Below, one piece after another: positions 41,628-52,316 of a DNA stretch of 64,000 bases (position 1 is the first letter of the stretch; each line of letters starts with the position of its first letter). The notes under the pieces were generated by a model. That model searched no databases. It saw only the letters and a program-made list of their open reading frames with translations, and had not been told where the DNA came from. The position numbers and the translations under genes were made by a program. The DNA is from Gracilariopsis chorda. Lineage: Eukaryota; Rhodophyta; Florideophyceae; Gracilariales; Gracilariaceae. The DNA lies in the NCBI GenBank assembly GCA_003194525.1, contig NBIV01000311.1, forward strand, positions 1 through 64,000. The letters run 5' to 3'.

Positions 41628-44405
41628 CTAACCTTCCATCGGGCGCGCAATATACTTCTTCAAACGACGGGCGTGTATTCCATGGCGAGTGTACCGGTTG
41701 TGTGGAGAAACCAACGTGTACCTTGGATGGTGAGCCCTCACCACACGACATGGGCCAAAGTACTTAGAGGAAAAAGCAGGCCATTTCACGGTAGTGTTCA
41801 GGGCCTTTCCACGAGCCACAAGGACCAGATCACCGACTTCAAACTTCGTAATGGAGACTGCATCGACTTCCTTCAAAGGCCTCAGAGCAGAACGTTTAGC
41901 TCTATGATTCCTTGATGCGAGCAGCTCCACTGAGCGGAACCGGTCGGAGGAGTCCCCAACTCGTGCCACGACACCACCTTCATCGGAGGTCATACGTGGT
42001 TTGACGCCGTAAAGCAACTCGAACGGAGAGATCCCACTGGCAAGATGTCTGCGCCGGTATCCGTACAGAACTGAAGGCAGTTGTTCGTCCCAACTTGAAC
42101 GATTATCCAGAGCTTTCTTTCCTATTGCTCTTTTCAGAGTACCAACCATCCTTTCAGGTCGGCCATTGGACATGGGGGCGTACGCCAAGACCGTTTTCCA
42201 TTTGATACCATGGTCCTCCATAAATGAGACGAGCGACTTAGAAGTGAAGCATGTAGCATTGTCCGACACCGCGATACAAGGGAAACCAAACACGGCAATG
42301 ATCTCTTTTCTCACGAAGTCTATGACCTCCTGTGACGTAGACCATTTTGTCGCTACGGCAGGTGGCCAACCAGTCAAATGCTCAACACAAACCAGAATGA
42401 AACGGTTTCCGGATTCGGTAGTCGGAAGAGGACCTGCAAAATCAATCGAGAAGACGTCAAAGAGAGAGGAAATGGGAGTCCGAAGGTTGCTGTAATACCT
42501 TGGTAGTGGTGCGAGTCTCTGGCATTCGTCACAACTCTTGACGTAGTTGCCGATATCTTCATGCATAGTGGGCCACCAGTATCTCTCAGTGATGAACTTC
42601 CTTGTAGTCTTCAAATCCCAGTGTCCAATCTCATCATGAAATGACTTGATAATGATCTGTCGCCGACCAATAACAGGAATAACTCGCAGTGCGTTTGGCA
42701 TCCTTCTGAACAATTTTCCTTCCCAGACCAGGAATTTCTTCGCATTTCGTCGGATTGCTTGGCGGAGACGTGCATCAGTCTCATCTGTAGGCAGACCACA
42801 CAAGAAGCGCGCAATGTTTGCGTAGTATGGTTCAAGACCGGAGAAGTCGTCAGGCTCAACAGCCATACAAGCAAGGTCGCCTTCATCTTCTAACGGCTCG
42901 ACCTCGTCTCCGTGAACTATCCTTGACAGATAATCTGCTGCGCCATTCTCCTTGCCTGCGCGATACACTATTTCAAAGTCATACTCGGCCAGAAATTCTA
43001 GCCAGCGAGCTAAGCGTCCATGTATATCGCGCTTCTGAAATGCATATCGTAAAGCCATATGGTCCGTGATTACCTTGAATGGAACAGACGAGAGTAGATA
43101 CAATCTGAACTTCTTGAGAGCAAAGATAACTGCCAATGCTTCTCTTTCACATGCCGAGTAGTTCTTTTCCGCAGCGGTCATAGTACGACTGGCAAACTGC
43201 AGAGGATGTATCTTCCCATCTTCCTTTTTCTGAGAGAGAACTGCGCCGAGTGAAACACTAGAGGCGTCCGTTTCCACAATGAAAGGCTGCTCGAAGTTTG
43301 GAAATGAAAGTACCGGAGGCTCAGTCATCTTTTTCTTCAGATCGTGGAAAGCTTCTAGCATCTCTCTGGTCCAACGCAGCTTCTTATTCCCCGAGGTAGC
43401 ACTGTGAAGCACGGCGGAACTCTCAGCAAAGTTTCTGATGAACCTTCGATAGTATCCGGCTAGTCCCAGAAAAGATCGTAGTTCCGTAGTGGTGGCAGGA
43501 ATTGGGGAATCCTGGATCTTAGCAATCTTCTCCTGGTCCACGTGCACTCCATCTCCGTTGATGACATGGCCTAGAAGAGACACCTCCGATAGTGCAAAGA
43601 AACATTTGGACAGTTTGAGCTTCAATCCATGCTTCGCAACCCGACCAATCACAGCCTTCAAGTGAATCACGTGCTCTCTGAGGCTTCTTGAGAATATGAC
43701 AACGTCATCAATGTAAACCCGAACGAATGGAAGTCCTCTTAGCACATGATCCATCATCCATTGAAAGGTGGAAGGCGCATTCATGAGACCAAATGGCATG
43801 ACTTCGAACATGAAAGTTCCGTATCTGCACACAAAGGTCGTCATCTCTTTGCAATCCTCAGACATCTTGACTTGCCAGTATCCAGAGAACAGGTCGAGCT
43901 TAGTGAAGACACAGCAACCTCCAAGTTCGTCAAAGATCTCTTCCATGCGTGGCAAAGGCCAGCGGTCAGCTTTCATGACTCTGTTCAGCTCTCTGTAATC
44001 GACACAAAACCTTGCGCTTCCATCTTTCTTCGAGGCAATGACAATTGGAAACGACCAAGCAGAGGCTGAAGGGGTAATGATACCAGCTTCGAGAAGAAGA
44101 TCAATCTCCATGCGTACGAACTCGTTGTGCTTCGGCGACATCCTCCTGGCTCTGAAGTAGATTGGTTTGTCAACTGTCAACTCGAAAGAGTGAGAAACAG
44201 GCACATCGGCTGGGCGTAAGTCTTTCAATGACCAAGCGATTACATTCGAGTCCTTCAGACAAGAAACCAAGTCGTCTCTTTCATTCTCTGAAATGTGCGA
44301 GAGTTTTGAAAAGAGTAACTTCTCGTGCTGCTCATCGGCAGTGATGTCCAATTGCGGGATCATTTCGGGAGTCTCGCCATGGTTCTTTTCTGTTAGAGCA
44401 ACCAC
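41628..44405 (-). CDS. pol: Gypsy pol: reverse transcriptase, RNase H, integrase
   Basis: This 925-residue polyprotein copies element RNA to DNA and integrates it. The RT spans about 80-260: 'FCVDYRELNRV' (133-143), 'FTKLDLFSGYWQV' (167-179), 'MPFGLMNAPSTFQ' (203-215) and the catalytic YIDD (231-234). RNase H at about 375-490 has 'VETDASSVSLGAVLSQ', catalytic Glu in 'CEREALAV' and 'TDHMALRYAF'. The integrase has an H-H-C-C finger (about 590-630, 'CDECQRL'), then catalytic D in 'IDFAGPL', D in 'SDNATCF' and E in 'NGRPERMVG'. It ends in a basic tail without a chromodomain. All catalytic residues are present and the frame is unbroken. The frame is open upstream to 44483 and is in phase with gag-protease, separated from it only by the UAG at 44484-44486, so the natural product may be a readthrough fusion starting in gag. 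The ATG used here is simply the first in the frame. Confidence 0.93.
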   Translation of the reverse strand: MVALTEKNHGETPEMIPQLDITADEQHEKLLFSKLSHISENERDDLVSCLKDSNVIAWSLKDLRPADVPVSHSFELTVDKPIYFRARRMSPKHNEFVRMEIDLLLEAGIITPSASAWSFPIVIASKKDGSARFCVDYRELNRVMKADRWPLPRMEEIFDELGGCCVFTKLDLFSGYWQVKMSEDCKEMTTFVCRYGTFMFEVMPFGLMNAPSTFQWMMDHVLRGLPFVRVYIDDVVIFSRSLREHVIHLKAVIGRVAKHGLKLKLSKCFFALSEVSLLGHVINGDGVHVDQEKIAKIQDSPIPATTTELRSFLGLAGYYRRFIRNFAESSAVLHSATSGNKKLRWTREMLEAFHDLKKKMTEPPVLSFPNFEQPFIVETDASSVSLGAVLSQKKEDGKIHPLQFASRTMTAAEKNYSACEREALAVIFALKKFRLYLLSSVPFKVITDHMALRYAFQKRDIHGRLARWLEFLAEYDFEIVYRAGKENGAADYLSRIVHGDEVEPLEDEGDLACMAVEPDDFSGLEPYYANIARFLCGLPTDETDARLRQAIRRNAKKFLVWEGKLFRRMPNALRVIPVIGRRQIIIKSFHDEIGHWDLKTTRKFITERYWWPTMHEDIGNYVKSCDECQRLAPLPRYYSNLRTPISSLFDVFSIDFAGPLPTTESGNRFILVCVEHLTGWPPAVATKWSTSQEVIDFVRKEIIAVFGFPCIAVSDNATCFTSKSLVSFMEDHGIKWKTVLAYAPMSNGRPERMVGTLKRAIGKKALDNRSSWDEQLPSVLYGYRRRHLASGISPFELLYGVKPRMTSDEGGVVARVGDSSDRFRSVELLASRNHRAKRSALRPLKEVDAVSITKFEVGDLVLVARGKALNTTVKWPAFSSKYFGPCRVVRAHHPRYTLVSPHNRYTRHGIHARRLKKYIARPMEG

Positions 44406-44483
44406 GAGTTGTTCGTCATTTTCAGAGGCAGTATCAGAGTCAATAGTGGCGTCAGAATCTGAAGTGAAGTCGTCGCTATCCGT

Positions 44484-46214
44484 CTAGAAACCCTCTTCGT
44501 CTGAAATCTCGACGCAAGCATAGTCAAAGCCAAGTGTTACTCTTTTTCCATCAATATTCATCTTCACGTGCTGATTTCCGAGGTCAAGGCAGGCTTGTAA
44601 CGATTCAAGTGTTGGACAACCCACAATGATGTCGAATGGCGGACCATCAATAACAAGAAAGTCTAATGGAACGGAGACGCCCCTGAAGGATATAGGTATA
44701 TCGTATAGTATTCCTCTGCACACGGCGCTCTGTCCATTGGCAACAGTTATCTTCTTCGTCGTATGCTTGGGTTCCAGTGCTAGCCTGTCACACAGCTTGG
44801 TTGAAATAAGGTTTGGAACAGCTCCAGAGTCGAGCAAAGCTTCAGTCTCAGTCCCATATATCATAACGGGGACCGCCTTAAGACGTCTAGGGTGCTTACC
44901 GACTGGCCCAACAAAAGGGCGTCGAACATTGCTTTTGCGACCGATGAGCTTACGAATCTCTTTCTTCGCATCATCTGCGTCTCCTCTGATAAGTTGTCCA
45001 AAGGTTAGTCCGGAAGAGGCATTCGCGAGCTCAGTGAGAACGTTATATTTGCTTGCATGGTCTTGAAGACTCTGTTTCTTCGATTTCCTCTGTTTCGGCT
45101 TCTTGACTTTCTGTTCATGAACCTTAGGTCTCCGAACTCTCTCTTTGTATCTTGTTGGATTGAGCAAAAGCGGGATGGGTGCACCACCGTCTGAACGGCG
45201 CTGTTTGGGCAACGCTTCACCGTCAGCACTTCTCTTGGTTGTGGCGACTACATCAGCATTCCCGGCGTTTTCGGTGACAATTGATACGGGGTCGGATCCT
45301 TTCTGAAGATTAGACGCTGACTCTTTAGATTCCTCATTGGTATCCCATACCTTGCGGGTCTCTTCGGGTCGGATTCTTCGCCAACAAGTGATCTCTGAGT
45401 GTCCAATTTTCCCACAACGCGGGCATCGCGTATCTCGGTTCGGATTAGAGTCACATTGTGAGGCATAATGTCCGGGCTTCTTGCAGTATGAACAAACCTT
45501 TTCGTAGTCTCGACGCTCCGTCTGTGTCTTCTTAACCATTAATGACAGCTGAGCAAACTGCTCAGAGAGTTTGTCGACCTTAGACTCCAAAGCATGAGAC
45601 ATAGTTTCTTCAGAAGACCTGTGGTTTTGGACAATACGCTTAGGTGGGGTACTTAATGAAACGTAGTTCCCCATTGCTTTCCGGGCAGCATCGAAGGCTT
45701 TCACTTGAACCTTCAACTCATCATAATCATCAGCGCCACGGAAAACAACGAACTGGGCTAGATCAACGTATTCCATTACAGCTTTCTTCAAAAGACCAAA
45801 CTTAGCCTTAGCGTTGAATCCTGCCTTTAAGAAGAGGTTGTCCATATATGTCAAGGAACCCACCAAGTCTGCATAATCCAATTTAGCAGAAATTGCAAGG
45901 CGTATATCTTCCTCAGGCTCCTCGGCTTTTCCAAAACGATCGATGAAAGCTTGCTTATCGGAGCGGTAGTCCTTTGCTTCTTCCGAAAGTGAACCATTAA
46001 CAGCATAAGAATCATAGTAGAACTCAAAGGCTTTGTTCTCAAGGAAACCAAGCAACTCAAGTGCCATGTCCTCGTCAGTCTTTCCTCTCATTGCAACATT
46101 CTCAAAGTAAAAGAAGAACTTTACGACGTCAATAGAAGAACCGTCATAAGAAGTAAATGCAGCGTTAGAGTCAGAAGAGCTCCCTCCTCGAGAGTACCAT
46201 GTGGGCGCCATCAC
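44484..46214 (-). CDS. gag: Gypsy gag and aspartic protease
   Basis: This 576-residue protein has a gag capsid-type region (about 25-190, 'DVVKFFFYFENVAMRGK', 'ALELLGFLENKAFEFYYD', 'QAFIDRFGK') and two CCHC zinc knuckles near 245-275 (CSYCKKPGHYASQC and CPRCGKIGHSEITC) that bind RNA. A long Lys/Arg-rich linker follows, then a retroviral-type aspartic protease near 450-560 ('TEALLDSGAVPNLIS' with DSGA, and the later 'FDIIVGCPTLE'). Ty3 elements usually carry protease at this junction. The start is unusual: the only ATGs before the capsid region (at 46214 and 46211) lie within the last 15 nt of the 5' LTR, and the frame reads on through the primer-binding site. The frame ends in UAG followed in phase by the pol frame. 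Confidence 0.92.
   Translation of the reverse strand: MMAPTWYSRGGSSSDSNAAFTSYDGSSIDVVKFFFYFENVAMRGKTDEDMALELLGFLENKAFEFYYDSYAVNGSLSEEAKDYRSDKQAFIDRFGKAEEPEEDIRLAISAKLDYADLVGSLTYMDNLFLKAGFNAKAKFGLLKKAVMEYVDLAQFVVFRGADDYDELKVQVKAFDAARKAMGNYVSLSTPPKRIVQNHRSSEETMSHALESKVDKLSEQFAQLSLMVKKTQTERRDYEKVCSYCKKPGHYASQCDSNPNRDTRCPRCGKIGHSEITCWRRIRPEETRKVWDTNEESKESASNLQKGSDPVSIVTENAGNADVVATTKRSADGEALPKQRRSDGGAPIPLLLNPTRYKERVRRPKVHEQKVKKPKQRKSKKQSLQDHASKYNVLTELANASSGLTFGQLIRGDADDAKKEIRKLIGRKSNVRRPFVGPVGKHPRRLKAVPVMIYGTETEALLDSGAVPNLISTKLCDRLALEPKHTTKKITVANGQSAVCRGILYDIPISFRGVSVPLDFLVIDGPPFDIIVGCPTLESLQACLDLGNQHVKMNIDGKRVTLGFDYACVEISDEEGF
46181..46199 (-). other. Primer-binding site of the gypsy element
   Basis: TGGTACTCTCGAGGAGGGA directly follows the 5' LTR on the minus strand. 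It starts TGG, pairing with tRNA 3' CCA; the tRNA 3' end would read ...CUCGAGAGUACCA. It lies inside the gag reading frame. Confidence 0.7.
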
Positions 46215-47258
46215 GAGACGGTGACGCAGGGGGCCAAAACGTTGTAATAATAAAAGCCAAAAGGGTGCTCTTCGTAGCTAAAAGCCCCAAAACAAGTTGA
46301 AAACAGTGGGATCAAAAGAACTAAACCCACTCGATGAAATATAACAACACTAGGGAGAGCAAGAGGCTCAATCCCCAAATAAAACTTCTTAACTTCTTTG
46401 TTGAAACGGCGCGCAACCCAAGAATTATGTCAAGGATCACTAAGGGTCAGACCCTCGGCTTCCGGTCAGACACTCCGGATGTGAAGTGGATTCTGCAGCC
46501 TACCTACCTCTGCACTAACCAGAAGCAGGCGCATACAATCCTTACAGGGCTTCCCGAGGAGAGCTACTAACAGCGGGATATGCTTTCACTCTATACCCAA
46601 GCTGGCCCTTTGCAGGAAAGGTTGCAGGGCACGTCGCCTGCGGATAGCTTCCCGTCAAGTACTTCCGTCCGGAAATCACCAGGTCTTTCGACCGACACCG
46701 TTATCCGAGCAAAGCTCCGGTGGGGCTCACAGACGACAGAAACACCTTTGGTACACACTACCCGTCTCCCGTCCACGCCTAAGGCGCTTCAACCGGTCTT
46801 AGCGACGGTACTTCCCCACCCTATTGGACAACTAGCGGCATACGCCTCACTAGAAGCCCTTTATCCAGTGGCGAACGCCTCACTGGTTGTTGATGATAGT
46901 TGAAGTGGCTGAAGGTTGATAGGGGGTGGGGCTTAGATGTTGGTTGATTGTTGAGGTGAGTTCAGACCGAAGTCCGAAGCTCAGAACCTCTTTTTATAGT
47001 GTTTAGAGGCACTACAAACGAGCCAAATACGCATTTCTACTTGCTAGTTACTCATGTGTGCGTCAAGGTTACTCCATTGGCTTCTAGAGACCTCTGGAGC
47101 TGCACAATAACCAATAATAAAGCGACAATTCGCGCCAGCATCACTAAAATACTGTAGTCTTTGCTGGGCCAACAAAGCGTGCTGCTAGACACTACTGGAA
47201 CATTCTACACGTGTGTTCCAGCAATGTCTGGCACATTCCGCAACATTCGCGACCGACA
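46200..47258 (-). repeat. 5' LTR of the gypsy element
   Basis: 1,059 bp, nearly identical to 40525-41583; differences seen include 'gggtgctc' against 'gggtactc', 'tttgttgaaa' against 'tttgttaaaa', and 'gatagggggt' against 'gatagggagt'. It contains the gag start codons at its inner end. Confidence 0.92.
46987..46998 (-). promoter_or_regulatory. TATA box in the gypsy 5' LTR
   Basis: TATAAAAAGAGG on the minus strand, at the expected place in the LTR; the other LTR has it at 41312-41323. Confidence 0.6.
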
Positions 47259-47263
47259 TCGTG
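47259..47263. repeat. Right target-site duplication TCGTG
   Basis: It pairs with 40520-40524. Confidence 0.85.
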
Positions 47264-48155
47264 CATAAGAAAACTCTACTTGACGTATTACCAACGTATT
47301 TACGCTACGGAAGACTATCTAAATGTACCTTTAGGAAAAAGAGCTATAACACTTATGACATATAAAATACACCAAAGGCCTTAAATCCAATTCAGAAAGG
47401 ACGGAGCAATAAAGCAATGTGAAATTTCACCCCCGTGAAAGAGGAACAAAGCGTCTCAGCAACAGGCAGTTATCAGCGCAAGTTGTTGAAAAGCTTTGCA
47501 AAAGCATTAAAGCGTATGAGTAAATTGGTCAACAGAGAAGCTCCATTCACATGGTCAGAGCAGTAGGATAATGTTTTCAACAAAACAAAGACAACACTAC
47601 AACATTCTGCTATGAATCGTTTCTGCCCAGTCAACTCTATTGCTTACGCTCATGATTGATGAGCCTGGAGACCGACTTAGTCGAAAATGAATGAGAATTA
47701 GCCGATGAGCAAGTGTTTGCGGTCAGGAGCAGGAGCAGTTTACCGTCCCCTTTCACTACTCCAACTTTCACTACGTTTCATTCCTCCAAAGCGGTTCAGT
47801 TTGCCGCACCACCAAGAGGTGCAGCACCCTTATCCGCACATGTATTAGACAAACCGTGTTGGTTTTTCCTTTCCCGAGATGGACCATTACAATATTTTTG
47901 CACAGGAAATACGCGCTGCCCTCCTGGCCACACGCGATCCTACTTACACTTTTCGTCGAGGGGGAGGGTATTAAAACTTCCCAAGAAGCCTGTACGGTAA
48001 TGCTGGCAACGCCGGTTCCTCACGGGCTACTGTGGGTATGCGTCAAGGTAAACCTCAGATCCAAACGCAACCTGACTCGCGACGGTTAATTTACGGCCAG
48101 TCAGTCCAGGTGGTGATCCACTCGCTCCGGAAACCTACCCAGAGGGTGGGTTGAG
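47264..48155. other. 0.9 kb with no confident gene
   Basis: No domain is recognised. From about 47700 a plus-strand frame may belong to the decayed gypsy element that follows (gag end), but no zinc knuckle is visible. Confidence 0.35.
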
Positions 48156-51100
48156 GTGACTCACCCCCTGAGGCCGATAAGCCTCAAGCAGAATACCGAA
48201 CTGCCTCACAATGAATCCAATCCGGAACCACCGGATGAAAAGGAAGAAGACCACACGGACAAAAGACAAAAGCCCGAGATCGACCCAGTAATGCTGTTCA
48301 GCAGAGTGCATTACAAATTCTGCTTTTCGGTTGGCTTCGACTCTCAGGTGCAACGTCCTGTCACCGGTGTTCTTGATGCCGGCGCGGGACCAAACCTTAT
48401 CCACGCAAACGCTCTTCCGCCCAGATGGAAGCCAAAGCTGCTAACAAAACCGCATCGTAATATAACGGATGCGTCCGGTAACTCTATGCGGGATTTGAAA
48501 GCCATCTTCCTTTTTATCCGAATCGGTAACTTAGGAATGTGAGACCATTTTCTGGTCTCCACAAACGTAGCCACATCGTGCTTGTTAGGGATATCTTCAT
48601 TAACAAGCACGTGTTAGCAATATACCCACAGCCGAAACAAGTTGCTTTCCACCATTTCCGACTGGTTGCTCAACTTTTGGCAGCCGCACGGTTTCAAACG
48701 AATAACGTTCACAGGTCTTTCCCGACAATAGACAACTCCATCTCCAATATAATTCGAAAAGCTCGAGGGGTTATTATTCTACCTATGACCCACGAGGAAG
48801 TGCAGGTAACCGCCAACGATGGAGAACTCTTATTCCTCCAACTCTATCGGATAATGGTCAACAAACGCCTGATACTCATGGCCTACGGCTTTATGAAACT
48901 TTTACTGAAGCGGTAATTTCGAGTACTCGTCCTCAATTTCGGATATAAACCCATCCATCTGGCCAAGAACACCATATTCTGACCGTCTATACCCGCAGCG
49001 ATTGCCTTAATTTCCCCGTCTTCATTCCTCCAAGACTAAGAAACTCGGGAGGTGGGAGACAAACCCTCCCAATCAGATCGGGCGCAGAAGCCCAACAAGA
49101 CCAATCAAGAAGAATACGAGATCAAACGGGAAAGAATCACCTACTTTCTTGAACCGTTTACGGACATGTGGGATGGACACCTGTGGTCCATCACAATTGC
49201 CAAACATTGCATACACCTGGAAGGTGATTCGAAACCCATCCTCTAGATGCCCTAGCGCGTGGGACAAAATGGCGTGAACTAGAAATGTAAGAATTTACAA
49301 AGCAACTCCGCGTAGGTGTAATCGAGCCGTCTGCCGCAGAACGGGCACGTCCTGTCGTATTCGCGCCGAAGAAGAACGACACGCTAAGCTTCTACGATGA
49401 CTACTGCCGCCTCAACGCAATAAACGTACGGGATACTTATTCCATACAGGGAATGGATCACTGCATCGATTACCTAGGAGATTCAGTGGTATTCACCACT
49501 TTGGATGCCAATAGTGGTTATGGGCAATGCGAAGTTGATTAGTCTTACCAGGATATAACAAATTTCACTTCCCACATGGGACTTTTTCGTCATGCCCGAA
49601 TGCCGTTCGCTCTCAAGAACGCACCTGCTACCTTTCAGAGGGCGCTCGACATCATCCTTTCATGGGTTAAGTGGCAGTTTGCTCTAGTGTATCTATACGA
49701 CGTCATTATGTATTCTAGATCCATTCAAGAGCATTTCGGACAGGTACAGATCGTATTGGAACTGCTCCGCTCGGAGGGCATTACACTACGCTTGGAATAG
49801 AGCTATTTCGTCCACCGGGCGGTCAACTAACCCTGCCACAGTATCTGTCCAGGCAAATTAAAAGCATCCAGGAACGCGTGCGACGCATTGTGACAGGCAA
49901 ACCCCCTACAAACCAGACGAAGGTACGGTGTCTTCTTGGCCTTTGCAACGTGTTGCACGGGTTTGTTGAGGGTTTTGCTCGCATTGCTAGCCCGCTCAAC
50001 CGGGAACTGGAGAAGGACCAGCCATTCGAGCTCGAAACTTTGACCGATGAGGAATTTGAGGCTTGCGACGAGCTGCATCAATGTCTCATACTCCCGCCCA
50101 TACTAGCACTTCCCCGAAACGGTCATAGGCACGTCATCTATACGGACGCTGGCAACACACCTCTGATGCTGTCTTCTCCAAGAGCGACCTTCGCCTGAAT
50201 GGCTACTGGAGCTGCTCACTAACAAAACCCGACCAGTAGTACTAGACAACCGAGCGGGAATATTTTGTCGTTGCGTGGGCCATTCTTCACCTCCTACCGT
50301 TCTTGGAACGTACACGGTTCACACTCCACACGAATCCTCATGCATTACGGTGAATCCTGAATTCAGCGTATGCGTCCGGACAATTAGCGAGATGGAGACT
50401 CCTTCTCAGAGAGCACGACTTTGACGTACTCCACCGCCCCAGAATAAAACACAAATTGGTTGAGGTGCTTTCTAGAGTTTTTACGGATGGGGAGAGCACC
50501 AACCCACTGGACGATGAAGTACCGTGCATGTTGACAGACTCAACGACGGAGACAGACAATGATTATACCCTGGCTACGGTGTGCTGGGACGATAGAGAGT
50601 AGCCCGTAATAGTGGAATGGCCACAAGAACAACCGAACGGGATTGGCCTACCAGCAGTACTCGAAGTCAATGAAGAGATGCAAGAAGTCGCCACAGTATC
50701 GGTAGAAGAGTTTCTCTAGGAAGAGGAGAATGATCCCCTTTGCAGGTCTGCACGGGCAAAGGTCGGAGACGGCATATGCTTATTCGATATCAGCCGAACG
50801 AGTTATTGATACGGGAAGCTCCCTTAGATGAAGTGCTCCAATGGTACGTACCGGAAACTCTCAATGCCAGTGTATCGTCCACAAAACCGTGGGTAATTGG
50901 AAAGTTACGTACCTGTCCTACTATTCATGCTTTACTGGACATCCCGGCGCAACGAAGATGTATTACATGCTGAAACGGGATTACTACTGGTTGGTAATGG
51001 CCAATGACGTGTTTCGGATCGTACGGGATTGTTGCACTTGTGTTCTTGCAAGAGGGAGGCGCGAATGCCATCATAATCTTCCTAAGCGCTTTCCCACAGC

Positions 51101-52250
51101 GTGCCCGGTGGAAATTGTTGCGATGGACATCCTTCGTCCATTCATTAAGTCCGCAAAAGGGCGCCAGTACATTCTGGTCATTACCGATGGGTTTACAAAA
51201 TTCTGCCGAGTGGTCTCCCTGAAGTCTACTACGGCTACAGCCGTAGCCCAAACGTTTCTGGACAACTAGTTTACCTGTACGGAATACTGTTTTTTTTTGA
51301 TAGATAACGAGAGTCGGTTCATCTCGAAGTTTTTTGAGGCGGTGTGCATCATGCTAGGCATAACGCACTTAACCACTACGACCTACTATTTGCAGACAAA
51401 CAGCCAACCCGAACTGTTCAACAAGACCCTCGTCGAACGCCTCTACCACTATTTAGCGGAGCACCAGAACGAATGGCACGAGTATTTCCAACCGTTAACC
51501 TACGCATATAATGTGCAGGTGCATAGGAGACCGGGCACAACACCCCTCGATCTGGAACTTTCACGGCGTCTGCCCGGCTCCCAAGAAGAAAAATCTCCGA
51601 TAGCCATCCTTGATGACGAACCGGAAAACACCTCCACCACACAGGTAAAACGATGTATTCTAATACGACTTCGTGACGCCCTATCATCCGCTCAGACGAG
51701 AAGCACCCACGCCCAGCGCCATTATAAGAGGGACTTTGATAATTCACTACGACCTTTTTTCAAATTGAACCCGGGCGACGAAGTCTATGGTGACCGAACG
51801 GAATAGATGTCGTTGGCCCCTGAGGAGCTGATCGACGAAGACCCCCGTGAAAATCGGAAACTTCTTCCAAAACCTAACAGGCCATTCGCATTCGTGACCG
51901 TTTTGGAAGAAATGGTCCTCATAAACGAGGAAAGTATCGAGAACCGCGTGGGCATTGATAACGTAATATGGGCACCGCGCCAAGCATTTTGCACATCGCA
52001 TACGTCCGAAATTGCCACGCCAGGGCTCAATGCCCCTGACGTTGATCCGGTCGGTCCATTCGCGGATGAACCCGTCATGCCACTTGCAACGGACTCAAAG
52101 CCGCAAGCCCACGTGGTCGACTGAATTATCGGTCATAGAGAGAATCTGGCCGGGACGCAGTACCGAGTCCTGTGGCTAGGGTACCAATCAGACTACGATA
52201 TCTTCGAACCACCCGTCCACATTCCTGACCATTTCATTGCCCGGTAGTAA
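48156..52250 (+). pseudogene. Decayed chromodomain Ty3/gypsy element A
   Basis: The pieces run in gypsy order on the plus strand. Protease: 'GVLDAGAGPNLIHANALP' at about 48365-48420 (DAGA where DSGA is usual). Linker before RT: 'MWDGHLW' at about 49170. RT: 'YDDYCRLNAINV', 'TTLDANSGYGQ', 'MPFALKNAPATFQRALD' (49600-49650) and 'VYLYDVIMYSRS' where YxDD is altered to YLYD. RNase H begins 'HVIYTDAGN' (50131). Integrase: 'HPGATKMYYMLKRDYYW...CCTC' (H-C-C part near 50940-51045), 'VAMDILRPF' (first Asp), 'MIDNESRFISKFF' (second Asp, 51297) and 'TNSQPELFNKTL' (Glu). A chromodomain-like stretch is near 52115-52250: 'GTQYRVLWLGYQSDYDIFEP'. Many frameshifts and stops show it is dead. It is the same family as element B downstream. 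LTRs were not found. Confidence 0.8.
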
Positions 52251-52316
52251 CGGCGTAGAAAACGTCGCCAAGTCGTAATAATACCATCCAACTAACCACA
52301 CTGGACGCGCGCACTC

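Larger units (their letters stand above)
40525..47258 (-). mobile_element. Young, near-complete Ty3/gypsy LTR retrotransposon
   Basis: The 6,734 bp element has two 1,059-bp LTRs that differ at only about three positions seen by eye, and an intact TSD TCGTG. Orientation is minus. Order is gag-protease, UAG, RT-RNaseH-integrase, the gypsy order. TG...CA ends, primer-binding site and a G-rich tract before the 3' LTR are present. Near-identical LTRs mean a recent insertion, so this may be an active or recently active element. No chromodomain follows the integrase. Confidence 0.93.
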
